A DNA stretch of 45,399 nt from CALAZP01 sp964410725 (GTDB lineage: Bacteria > Bacteroidota > Bacteroidia > Chitinophagales > Saprospiraceae). The first letter of the stretch is position 1, and every line of letters starts with the position of its first letter. Made by a program: the position numbers and the translations under genes. The notes under the pieces were generated by a model that worked only from the letters and a program-made list of their open reading frames with translations, searched no databases and had not been told where the DNA came from. Of the stretch, positions 36,328-44,829 are shown one piece after another. Location: NCBI GenBank assembly GCA_964410725.1, contig CAYPID010000018.1, positions 1 through 45,399 of the forward strand, in the 5' to 3' direction.

Positions 36328-37368
36328 ATGGAAAAACGAACGGACTTAGGTCAACTTGGTGAATTTGGGCTGATAGATCATTTAACTTCTAGTTTCAATA
36401 TTTATCAAAAAAGCACCTATAAAGGGGTAGGAGATGATGCCGCAGTAATTAATCTAGGAAATGACCAAGCATTATTGGTTTCTACAGACATCCTAGTCGA
36501 AGGAATACATTTTGATTTGATTTACACGCCCCTTAAGCACTTAGGATATAAATCCGTAGTGGTTAATTTATCTGACATCTATGCAATGAATGGAACCCCT
36601 AGCCAAATAACGGTTTCCATTGCTATTTCTAATAGGTTCTCATTAGAAGCGGTTGAAGAACTCTATGCTGGAATTAAGGCTGCCTGTGATTATTATAATG
36701 TTGATTTAATTGGAGGAGACACCTCATCAACTAACAAAGGTATGATGATATCGATTACCGCTTTGGGCCATGGAAAACTATCTGACTTGGTTTACCGAAG
36801 CGGCGCACAAATTGGAGATATTATCTGTGTGAGTGGTTCTCTTGGTGCTGCTTACCTGGGTTTACAGTTATTAGAAAGAGAAAAACAATTATTTCTCAAC
36901 GACCCCAAAATGAAGCCTGATTTAGAAGGTCAAGACTATGTAGTAGGAAGACAACTCAAACCTGAGGCGAGAAAAGATATCATTGAATTATTGAATAAAA
37001 ATGAAATCAAACCCACTTCAATGATTGATGTATCTGATGGAATTGCTTCTGACATATTTCACATCTGTAAGCACTCTGAAGTAGGCGCTTTCATCGAAGA
37101 AGAGGGTGTTCCCATACATCAAGAAGCTCAATTATTAGCCATAAAATTTAATTTGGACCCCATTACTTGTGCACTCAATGGAGGAGAGGACTATGAATTA
37201 TTATTTACGATTAAACCCCAAGATTTAGATAAAATTAAATTTCTTCCAGACATCTATATTATTGGAGAAATTGTTCCAAAGCAAGACGGTATTAAATTGC
37301 ACACCAAAGGAGGAAACATCCATAACATTAAAGCACAAGGTTGGCAGCATTTCAACCCCAATAAATAA
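36328..37368 (+). CDS. thiL: thiamine-monophosphate kinase
   Basis: Phosphorylates thiamine monophosphate to the active cofactor thiamine pyrophosphate. The 346 residues show GVGDDAAVI at the start, STDILVEGIHFDL, a DIYAMNG metal-binding turn, LIGGDTSST, the SMIDVSDGIASDIFHIC motif and GGEDYELLFT. This is the complete ThiL/PurM-like ATP-grasp signature set. Length is normal. It sits between the thioredoxin gene (6 bp) and the M28 lipoprotein (7 bp), so the three probably share a transcript. Confidence 0.95.
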   Translation: MEKRTDLGQLGEFGLIDHLTSSFNIYQKSTYKGVGDDAAVINLGNDQALLVSTDILVEGIHFDLIYTPLKHLGYKSVVVNLSDIYAMNGTPSQITVSIAISNRFSLEAVEELYAGIKAACDYYNVDLIGGDTSSTNKGMMISITALGHGKLSDLVYRSGAQIGDIICVSGSLGAAYLGLQLLEREKQLFLNDPKMKPDLEGQDYVVGRQLKPEARKDIIELLNKNEIKPTSMIDVSDGIASDIFHICKHSEVGAFIEEEGVPIHQEAQLLAIKFNLDPITCALNGGEDYELLFTIKPQDLDKIKFLPDIYIIGEIVPKQDGIKLHTKGGNIHNIKAQGWQHFNPNK

Positions 37369-37375
37369 TCTATAC

Positions 37376-38371
37376 ATGCAACCACATCTCAAATTTAGAT
37401 TTATAGCAAACCTGTTTCTATTTTTTCTAATTTCTTGTGCAACAGATCAGCCCACTGACTCATCTTCATCAACAATAAACAAACCAGCAGCAACCATTCC
37501 CAAGTTTGATAGAGATTCTGCCTTTAACTACGTAGCTCAACAGGTAGCATTTGGACCAAGAGTACCAGGCAAAAGTGCTCATACAGCATGTGCCACTTTT
37601 CTTAGAGACAAGTTAGAATCTTTCGGAGCTAAAGTAACCATGCAAAATTTTTCTGCTACTGCATTTGATGGAACTGTTCTTGAAGGAACTAATATCATTG
37701 GAAGCTTTAATCCCAAACATCCAAAAAGATTAATCTTGGCTGCACATTGGGATACTAGACCCTTTGCCGATTCCCCAATCAACACATCTGATTCAAAAGA
37801 GCCAAATCTCGGTGCAGATGATGGGGCTAGCGGGGTAGGAGTATGGCTGGAAGTCGCTAGAATTTTAAACGAAAATCCTGTGGATTTAGGCGTAGATATT
37901 ATTTTCTTTGATCTAGAAGACTATGGAGAAAATAGTAATGAAAACAGTTGGGGATTAGGTTCCCAATATTGGTCTTCTAATTTTCATGCAAATAATTATC
38001 AAGCTGAGGCAGGAATCTTGCTGGATATGGTTGGAGCTAAAAACGCTATATTTCCCAAGGAGCAGTTTTCAGTTTACTTTGCTCCTGATTTCGTAAATCG
38101 CATTTGGAATTTGGCACAAAGAATGGGATATGGTAATTATTTCAGTAACAATAATGGAGGAGCCATTACTGACGATCATTATTTTGTCAATACCATCGCT
38201 AAAATTCCCATGATTGATATTATTCACAGACCTATTAATTCTAGTACCGGTTTCCCTAACCATTGGCATACACCTTATGACAACATGGATGTAATAGATG
38301 CTAAAACACTTGGAGCAGTTGGTCAAGTCATGGTAGCTGCAATCTACCGATTTAGTCAAGGTAATCTTTAA
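37376..38371 (+). CDS. M28-family lipoprotein, glutaminyl-cyclase-like
   Basis: A 331-residue lipoprotein from the ATG at 37376, with lipobox FLISC; the longer frame from 37262 would overlap thiL. The catalytic domain is M28-like: LAAHWDTRPFAD (first zinc His and Asp), LGADDGASGVGVWLE, FFDLEDYGEN (the Glu ligand) and a final His in NHWHTPYD. The N-terminal VAFGPRVPGKSAHTACATFL is typical of glutaminyl-peptide cyclotransferases. It may therefore form N-terminal pyroglutamate on exported proteins, rather than act as an aminopeptidase. It overlaps the next gene tail-to-tail by 4 bp. Confidence 0.83.
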   Translation: MQPHLKFRFIANLFLFFLISCATDQPTDSSSSTINKPAATIPKFDRDSAFNYVAQQVAFGPRVPGKSAHTACATFLRDKLESFGAKVTMQNFSATAFDGTVLEGTNIIGSFNPKHPKRLILAAHWDTRPFADSPINTSDSKEPNLGADDGASGVGVWLEVARILNENPVDLGVDIIFFDLEDYGENSNENSWGLGSQYWSSNFHANNYQAEAGILLDMVGAKNAIFPKEQFSVYFAPDFVNRIWNLAQRMGYGNYFSNNNGGAITDDHYFVNTIAKIPMIDIIHRPINSSTGFPNHWHTPYDNMDVIDAKTLGAVGQVMVAAIYRFSQGNL

Positions 38372-39765
38372 ATTCTTTCCTCTGAATCTTTCAAGCCAAA
38401 TTGCTCATTTAAAGCAAATATTGCTCCGGGATTATAGTCGTCACCATGTAATGCTTGTAATTGTTGATTGAGTAGTTCAACCTTATTATTGAATTTCTCT
38501 AACCAAGTTGTTTGGTCAAAATTAGGCGTATGCTTGGGTAAATGTTCAAACGTACTTTTCATTGTTGACAAAACAGCATTCAATTGATTAGGAATCCAGG
38601 AAATAATTGGAGTTCCTCCCGTAGCTTTAGGATAAACAGTATTGGCCATAATGTATTTTTGGACAAACTGCCAATGCCCATTTCTAAATGTATAGATCTC
38701 TTCTAAAATTTTTAATAAAGTAATTTTACCCTCGGTATTCTGGCTATTATTCAATCTATCGATTAAAGGCCTTTTGTCTAATTCTATTCTTAAATCATCT
38801 AAAAAATATTGAATAACCTTTGGCCTATATTGACGCAGGTCCAAGAGATATTCGGTTAATTCATTTTTAGGATAGAATTGAATGACCCCCGTAAAAATAT
38901 CCAAGGTTGGTATGATATTATCTTGTGCCCCCGTTTGCCCTCTGTACTTTTGATATACTTCTGATACTCCTCCGTAAACCAAACCAGGACCAAAAATATC
39001 TTCATTGCCCTCTATACCCATAATAAATACTCTAAAATCATTATAGTGCTTCCACCTAGATGCGGTCCACATTAATCTTCTTCTTTCATTTATTTCAGAT
39101 ATTGCATAAAGTACTTTTTGCAGTCCCTCATTCATGATAACCTCCTCTTCAGAAGATAATGCCATTGATATTCCATCTATCAAATCAGGGGAGTACTGAT
39201 TCATGTCGACATGTAACATGATGAAACCCCGCTCGTCGGGCATTCCAGAGAACTTTGCACACATCCCGAGATTGTCCCAATTCATGCCACCTTGACGATC
39301 TATTTTTTTGTAATTCCCCAGAGAATATGCATAATGGTAATCTATCCAAGGGTAAACTTCCAATTTTTGACTTACCTCTACGAATGGCTGGGCTATTTGA
39401 GGAGGAAGATAATTGTACGCTTTACCATATTTGCCCTTTTTTAAGAATTCAAAATGTGCTGGAGCTAATGTATATGCCGAAGTAAAAAAAGCATAAGCTC
39501 TAAATAAAGCTTGAAGGAGGTACGGGTCGCTTTCCTCTTTAACATAATCCAATAAGTTAGGCAAATTGTCAATTGCCTTTTCAAATGCCCCCTCTTTTGC
39601 CAACAATCCAGCTACTCCATCATCTTTAACTATTGGCATATCATCAATAATATTTTGCAAATCTACATATTTGGAAGGAAGCAATGTCATGGGTTCTCTT
39701 TGGGGAAGAAAACCATTTTTTCCGCTTACCGCAAAAAAGCCATCATCATATCTACTAAAATTCAT
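38368..39765 (-). CDS. indoleamine 2,3-dioxygenase family protein
   Basis: A 465-residue haem protein related to indoleamine 2,3-dioxygenase, which opens the indole ring of tryptophan to N-formylkynurenine. Matching blocks are PPQIAQPFVEVSQKL, FRVFIMGIEGNEDIFGPGL with Arg245 at the carboxylate-binding position, FGPGLVYGGV, and the proximal haem ligand His364 in RNGHWQFVQKYI. The C-terminus continues past the usual IDO end. No kynureninase or formamidase gene is visible. An IDO-superfamily enzyme with another indole substrate is possible. Confidence 0.78.
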   Translation of the reverse strand: MNFSRYDDGFFAVSGKNGFLPQREPMTLLPSKYVDLQNIIDDMPIVKDDGVAGLLAKEGAFEKAIDNLPNLLDYVKEESDPYLLQALFRAYAFFTSAYTLAPAHFEFLKKGKYGKAYNYLPPQIAQPFVEVSQKLEVYPWIDYHYAYSLGNYKKIDRQGGMNWDNLGMCAKFSGMPDERGFIMLHVDMNQYSPDLIDGISMALSSEEEVIMNEGLQKVLYAISEINERRRLMWTASRWKHYNDFRVFIMGIEGNEDIFGPGLVYGGVSEVYQKYRGQTGAQDNIIPTLDIFTGVIQFYPKNELTEYLLDLRQYRPKVIQYFLDDLRIELDKRPLIDRLNNSQNTEGKITLLKILEEIYTFRNGHWQFVQKYIMANTVYPKATGGTPIISWIPNQLNAVLSTMKSTFEHLPKHTPNFDQTTWLEKFNNKVELLNQQLQALHGDDYNPGAIFALNEQFGLKDSEERI

Positions 39766-39864
39766 GGGCCTATTTTATCATTTACCAATACTGTAAAAAT
39801 ACACTCAAATTAATGGCTTTCCCAAATAAACCTTTACTTTGCCCTGCCAAACGACACAAATACT

Positions 39865-41085
39865 ATGCCTCGAAAATCCTTTCTTAAAAAGACTTTTCCA
39901 CTTCTTGGATTTGGATACCTCTTTAGCTTCTTTTCCGGATTTGGGCAAACCTATATTATTTCACTTTATGTTCCTGCAATTGCAGCTTTCTTTTCATTAA
40001 GTAATGCTGGATTTGGAAGTATCTATGCAACCGCAACTATCGCAAGTGGTTTTACCCTACCTTGGTTGGGAAGTTGGTATGATAAAACACCCCTAAAAAG
40101 GTATGCTTTCTTAGTACTTTTAGGCCTATCCTTCTCCTTATTTCTGCTATCCGTTAGTGACTTTTTGTGGTCTTTAGTTCTTTCCATATATGGCCTCCGA
40201 TTGTTCGGACAAGGGCTTATGGGACATACTGCTGTTTCCACTGCTGCAAGATATTTTCACCATGGAAGAGGAAAAGCAATTGGTACTGCAACCTTAGGTC
40301 ACCCAACAGCTGAGGCTATAATGCCTATTCTTACAGCCTTAGTAATTGGAGCAATAGGTTGGCGCGCCTCTCTTCAAGTATCGTCCCTAATCTGTCTGGT
40401 ATTGGTCTTGCCCGCAATGTTGATCCTTCTTAACAGAAGCAAGGTAAGAATTCGCGCTTATGGTATTCGTGAGTCCGCAAAAAAAGAAGACGATAAATCC
40501 ACCAAATTTTATGAAATTTTCTTCGACAGAAAATTTTGGATTATGGTACCTCTAATTTTTTGCATAGGATTTATCAATACGGCTTTATTCTTCTTCCAAC
40601 TAAAGATGGGCATAGAAAGAAATTGGTCCACAGAATGGATTGCAGCCTCTGTTTCCGCCTTTGCCATCGCAAATGCTTTGGGTTTAACCATCGCAGGACC
40701 CTTGGTTGATAGAATGTCGGGGCAAATCCTATTTAGGCGGTTTTCTTTTCCCTATTTAATAGGATTAATATTCCTCATCACTTTCAAAAATCCGATTTTT
40801 TATCCAATAAGTTTATTCTTCCTTGGATTCTCTAACGGCATGGGTTCAACCATTAAAAATGCATTAATGGTTGAACTGTATGGCGTATCTATTATTGGCA
40901 AAGTTAGAAGTACTTATTCCACAATCAGCGTTATTAGTACTGGGTTAGGGCCCGCTGTTTTTGGTCTCCTTCTTGATTTAGGAATAGGATTTGAAGGAGC
41001 TTTTAGTTATACAGCTATTGGATTGAGCATGGCAATATTAAATGCCCATAGAAAATTTAAGTTACCTTTCAATTATACCCATTAA
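39865..41085 (+). CDS. major facilitator superfamily transporter
   Basis: A 406-residue transporter with about twelve hydrophobic helices. A short conserved loop GSWYDKTPLKRYAF follows helix 2, the A-motif position of MFS proteins. A central cytoplasmic loop (about 190-215) divides the two halves, and AGPLVDRMSG repeats the motif in the second half. The substrate cannot be predicted. It is divergent from the IDO homologue with 99 bp between the starts, so tryptophan-related uptake or efflux is possible but unproven. Confidence 0.8.
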   Translation: MPRKSFLKKTFPLLGFGYLFSFFSGFGQTYIISLYVPAIAAFFSLSNAGFGSIYATATIASGFTLPWLGSWYDKTPLKRYAFLVLLGLSFSLFLLSVSDFLWSLVLSIYGLRLFGQGLMGHTAVSTAARYFHHGRGKAIGTATLGHPTAEAIMPILTALVIGAIGWRASLQVSSLICLVLVLPAMLILLNRSKVRIRAYGIRESAKKEDDKSTKFYEIFFDRKFWIMVPLIFCIGFINTALFFFQLKMGIERNWSTEWIAASVSAFAIANALGLTIAGPLVDRMSGQILFRRFSFPYLIGLIFLITFKNPIFYPISLFFLGFSNGMGSTIKNALMVELYGVSIIGKVRSTYSTISVISTGLGPAVFGLLLDLGIGFEGAFSYTAIGLSMAILNAHRKFKLPFNYTH

Positions 41086-41190
41086 TTTTACTTACATCTT
41101 AAGTCTCTTTTTAGCAATTATTTTCTATTTCCTAATTCTATGTAGTTGGCCAACAAATAGTACCGGCGTAGAACAACAACTCCTTCAATA

Positions 41191-41598
41191 TTATTTCTTC
41201 TCCCCGGTAAACACCTCTATGTTGGAATCATCCTGACCTCCCAAAAAATAACTATAAGCGATTCTGCCTACACTCGTAGAAAGAGTACCTCCAATAAAAT
41301 TATTATCAGTTGGCAGTTTCAAATTGTAATTGTTTTCACTAATTTTTTCGGCTTTTAATTCTAAATCTTTACTCCCACCTGATACAGATGTTATTCTTAT
41401 CGTTTCTGAATCAACCACTTCAACTTTAATCTCATGATTTGGATTCATTACACCCTGCTGGGGTTTTGCTAAAGTTCCGATATAATTACCCGCTGCTCCT
41501 TCAATCGGACTGTTGTCCATCTCATTTGAACATAAACTAAACATAAATGCAGCAATTAATACAATAGCAGGGATGATTGGTAATTTCATTTTATTCAT
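41191..41598 (-). CDS. putative small lipoprotein beside the scaffold gap
   Basis: A 135-residue protein that starts at the gap edge (ATG at 41598; a second ATG at 41589 is equally good). Its N-terminus is hydrophobic and ends in FMFSLCSN, a possible lipobox. The rest is beta-rich with no known motif. An apparent reading frame continues through the N-run into the TrpB2 gene, but that fusion is an artefact of translating N. Whether sequence before 41598 belongs to this gene is unknown. Confidence 0.55.
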   Translation of the reverse strand: MNKMKLPIIPAIVLIAAFMFSLCSNEMDNSPIEGAAGNYIGTLAKPQQGVMNPNHEIKVEVVDSETIRITSVSGGSKDLELKAEKISENNYNLKLPTDNNFIGGTLSTSVGRIAYSYFLGGQDDSNIEVFTGEKK

Positions 41599-41698
41599 NN
41601 NNNNNNNNNNNNNNNNNNNNNNNNNNNNNNNNNNNNNNNNNNNNNNNNNNNNNNNNNNNNNNNNNNNNNNNNNNNNNNNNNNNNNNNNNNNNNNNNNN
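41599..41698. other. 100-N scaffold gap
   Basis: Exactly 100 unknown bases, the customary size for a gap of unknown length. It cuts the 3' part of the TrpB2 gene and may hide other genes. Order and orientation across it rest on scaffolding only. Confidence 0.97.
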
Positions 41699-42807
41699 AC
41701 ACCCGCATCAAAAACCTCTAAATTGTTGTGTGCCCTGGCCTCAATTAATTGATCCCTTAACAGTTGACTAACAATTACCCCCGCACCGTGATACCTCAAT
41801 CCCCCTGCATGAATGGGAGCAGGAACAAAATCATGACCAAGTGTATACATAGGTAGCAAAGGAGTCATACCAGCGGTATCTCCAAAGTCGTATCTAAACT
41901 GTCCTCTAGTTAACTTAGGGCAAGAAGATGGTTCGCTAGAGATACACCTAATTTTTCTTCCTTCGTCAAAATTAAGTCGTAAAAACGGAAAGGCTATTCC
42001 TGAAAAATTAGACCCTCCACCAAATGGTGCAATTACAATATCAGGCATCTCACCAGCCATTTCCATTTGCTTTACCGCTTCCAAACCAATGACCGTTTGA
42101 TGTAGTTTAACGTGATTCAAAACACTTCCTAAAGCGTATTTAGTATCATCATTAGTAGCAGCTCTTTCAACTGCTTCAGATATGGCAATACCCAAAGAAC
42201 CCGTCGTATCAGGATGCTCCGCCAATATCTTTTTACCAATTTCAGTAGCATTAGATGGTGACGGATGTACTTTTGCCCCCCAAGTATTCATCATTACCTT
42301 CCTGTATGGCTTATGCTCAAAGGATAACTTCACCATAAAAACTTCACATTCAATACCAAAATGTTGACAGGCAAAGCTTAATGCACTGCCCCATTGTCCA
42401 GCGCCAGTTTCAGTAGTAATCTTCTTGACCCCTTCCATCTTATTGTAATAAGCCTGGGCAACTGCAGTGTTGGGCTTATGAGAACCCGTAGGGCTAGTCC
42501 CTTCATATTTGTAATAAATCCTGGCAGGGGTATCCAACATCTTTTCAAAATTATAGGCCCTATATAATGGAGTAGGCCTCCATATAGAATAAATATCTCG
42601 CACCTCTTCCGGAATATCTATCCATTTTTCTTGGGAAACTTCTTGCTTAATCAATTCCATCGGAAAAAGGGGTGCCAAGGCTTCAGGTCCTATGGGTTCT
42701 TTAGTTCCAGGATGTAATGGCGGTAAAGGTTTGTTGGGCATATCTGCAATGATATTGTACCACTTACTTGGAATGTCTTTCTCTGTTAATATGAATTTTC
42801 TTTGCAT
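41699..42807 (-). CDS. TrpB2-type PLP enzyme, C-terminus missing in gap
   Basis: The first 369 residues of a TrpB-like pyridoxal phosphate enzyme. The Schiff-base Lys is Lys111 in TSPTGSHKPNTAV. The phosphate loop is GGGSNFSG, and GAGQWGSAL carries the tryptophan synthase beta signature. The TrpB2 class is indicated by the long N-terminal segment (WYNIIADMPNKPLPPLHPGT). TrpB2 proteins condense indole and serine, or act on related substrates, and often occur without trpA. About 80 C-terminal residues are lost in the gap. It follows the 190-residue gene by 12 bp on the same strand. Confidence 0.88.
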
Positions 42808-42819
42808 TTGACCTAAATT

Positions 42820-43392
42820 TTATAACTTCCTTTTTGTGAATTTTACTTTTAGTAAACTTAAAAAAATAGTTACTAAAACCAATAAAGTCAAATAATATTT
42901 TAAATACGCTGGTTGATTTAATTTAAAGTTTGGGGAAGTGGGACTAGTGACAAATTCTATGCTATCGTGTTCCTTAATTAATTTGTGGTAATTTTTTTGG
43001 TCTTCATTGATGTTGAACATCAACTGGTTATCAATTTCTCTAATAGTACCACCCTCAAATCGAAAAATATATTGAATAGCATGACCACTATGTTCATTTG
43101 GCACATCTTCAATCTCTAATAATTTAATTTGCTGGTGGTTACTATCGTAAATCCTCAATCGTAGGGCTACATACTCTGCAAAGACGGTTTTCCAATTACC
43201 CTTTCGCTTATCCGTTAATAGAGAAGAATCAAATTGTATTAGTGCGTCTCTCAAAGTCCATGGAAAATCTGCATAAATATATATTTCCCTTGAATTGATC
43301 TGCTGGATATCAAAAAATGCGACATCCGCATCATGGCTAAATGCAGGTATTATTAAACTAATCAAACAAAACCAAGTAACCTTTATTTTCAC
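42820..43392 (-). CDS. signal-peptide protein with C-terminal membrane anchor
   Basis: A 190-residue exported protein. A signal peptide (about 1-19, ending AFSHD) is followed by a beta-rich extracytoplasmic domain (20-160) and one C-terminal membrane helix (about 166-182) with a basic tail. It resembles the small, secreted DUF6702-type proteins of Bacteroidota only loosely, so I give no name. The start is GTG: its GTGA overlaps the stop of the upstream YHYH gene. The position between the YHYH gene and TrpB2 suggests one transcript. Confidence 0.6.
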   Translation of the reverse strand: MKIKVTWFCLISLIIPAFSHDADVAFFDIQQINSREIYIYADFPWTLRDALIQFDSSLLTDKRKGNWKTVFAEYVALRLRIYDSNHQQIKLLEIEDVPNEHSGHAIQYIFRFEGGTIREIDNQLMFNINEDQKNYHKLIKEHDSIEFVTSPTSPNFKLNQPAYLKYYLTLLVLVTIFLSLLKVKFTKRKL

Positions 43393-44354
43393 CTTATGGC
43401 AAAGTCTTGAGCTGGAGTTCCTCTGAAATATCTAGGAATAATTGGAAAAGTACTGGTAATCACATAATAATAGGTTCCATTAGGATTATAAGGCGTTACT
43501 CCAAATCTACCATTAGCTTCATCTAAATGGCCTAACCCATTTACAAATTCATAATCTGCAGAATATACCCCATCATAAGGTCCACAAGGAGCGGTTACCC
43601 CATCTCCAAGTCGATTCCCCTTCTTTAATTGATAGCTGGACTTCATTTCTACAATTGATGAACTAGCATCTTCCGGATTCTCGTAGGCGTATTTGTAATA
43701 AATAGGAAAACCATCTGCGGCATATCCGATATGCGTCATTTCATTAGTCGTAACGGCTAGCTGTTCCAAAAAAAGTGTTGGAGATCCGTGATAATGATAT
43801 TTTCCATTAGGTTGAACATGAGCATTATTACAATCCAAACCTAAATTTACATTGGTGGCTTCTAAATTCCATTCCCAATTAACATTGGGATCCATAACAT
43901 TAGTATGTGGAAAGGGTTCCGCTGCCACGGGATCTAATTCTACTCCATTAATAAGAATTCCAAATGAGTAGTCCGGACCACTATTCCCTAATAAGGGCGT
44001 TAAATTATTAGACACGATAGGTTGGCTACTAATTTTATGAGTGACTTGCTGTGGGGCAATAGCATTGGGGTTAAGGGCCCCCTGAATTTTTCCAAATAAT
44101 CCCACCTTGTGGCCAGGGATAGAATTTGTAGTTATATTTCTGATAGCCCCATCTACATTTATCTCAATCACCGACTGAAATGCCAAATTCTCACTACATG
44201 CTCCTCTGGAATCATCTAAAATCTGTTGAGAGTTACAATTTTCAGCTTTCGGATCATCAATTTGATTTTTTTCACACCCGGTAAGCATTAATAGCCAAAA
44301 AATAAAGCCAAACAACTTATTAAAATTACCCAGAAATTGGAGCTTTAACGTCAC
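43389..44354 (-). CDS. YHYH-domain lipoprotein
   Basis: A 321-residue lipoprotein with signal and lipobox (LMLTGC, Cys27). The YHYH module covers about 120-315: VQPNGKYHYHGSPTLFLEQL, then HIGYAADGFPIYYKYAY and a closing YYYVITSTFPIIPRYFRGT. Many Asp, His and Tyr residues suggest a metal-binding or structural beta fold. Function is unknown; YHYH proteins occur as stand-alone exported proteins. The start is GTG at 44354, with an in-frame stop just upstream. It overlaps the following gene by 4 bp. Confidence 0.8.
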   Translation of the reverse strand: MTLKLQFLGNFNKLFGFIFWLLMLTGCEKNQIDDPKAENCNSQQILDDSRGACSENLAFQSVIEINVDGAIRNITTNSIPGHKVGLFGKIQGALNPNAIAPQQVTHKISSQPIVSNNLTPLLGNSGPDYSFGILINGVELDPVAAEPFPHTNVMDPNVNWEWNLEATNVNLGLDCNNAHVQPNGKYHYHGSPTLFLEQLAVTTNEMTHIGYAADGFPIYYKYAYENPEDASSSIVEMKSSYQLKKGNRLGDGVTAPCGPYDGVYSADYEFVNGLGHLDEANGRFGVTPYNPNGTYYYVITSTFPIIPRYFRGTPAQDFAIR

Positions 44355-44405
44355 TTTGAATTTGTTACATCAACTGAGATTACAATTTACCGGAAATTGT
44401 GGAAA

Positions 44406-44440
44406 TAAAAAAAGCCTCCCGTTAAATATAACGGAAGGCT
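44406..44440 (-). terminator. intrinsic terminator of tRNA-Val
   Basis: On the minus strand a 12-bp stem (AGCCTTCCGTTA / TAACGGGAGGCT, one G-T pair) with loop TATT is followed by a T-run. It lies 8 bp after the tRNA 3' end. It is the clearest terminator in the window. Confidence 0.9.
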
Positions 44441-44445
44441 TGTGG

Positions 44446-44523
<78 letters not shown>

Positions 44524-44539
44524 TGTTTTAAAGCGACTG

Positions 44540-44570
44540 CAAATATAATTGGCCTTTTCTTATTGTGCAA
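44540..44570 (-). promoter_or_regulatory. tRNA-Val promoter
   Basis: On the minus strand TTG (44568-44570), 20 bp, then TATATTTG (44540-44547). This fits the Bacteroidota -33/-7 pattern. The same -7 octamer precedes tRNA-Cys. Confidence 0.6.
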
Positions 44571-44732
44571 ATATTTTTACTCCTTTCTTAAAAAAGCTTC
44601 TATATAATAATGGAATAAGCCTTACTCACTTTTATGTAGCCCTATACTGAAACTAATGATTCCCAAAATTTTAGACAATTTCTAATAGGCTTTGATAACA
44701 ACTAAATCTATACCTTATTTCTTCCAGTTTAG

Positions 44733-44776
44733 CAAAAAATCATTGCTTTGAAACTTCTTGCAGCAATCATTTTTTG
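44733..44776. terminator. long hairpin downstream of the glycosyltransferase gene
   Basis: CAAAAAATCATTGCT (44733-44747) and AGCAATCATTTTTTG (44762-44776) pair over 15 bp with one mismatch, with a 14-nt loop. The A/T ends give a T-run on either strand. It lies 54 bp past the minus-strand glycosyltransferase stop and is a plausible terminator for it. The rest of 44571-44829 shows no gene or other element. Confidence 0.5.
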
Positions 44777-44829
44777 AACTATAATCAGAACTATTTCATT
44801 AATGAATACTCTGCTATTTTTTCGTGGTT

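Noticed and set aside
41191..42807. Single 538-residue gene
   Set aside because: It passes through the 100-N gap; the two sides belong to different proteins.
38368..42807. Tryptophan operon (TrpF-like, TrpB2, IDO)
   Set aside because: The three genes are far apart, on different transcripts, and one has lost catalytic residues; the rest of the trp genes are missing.
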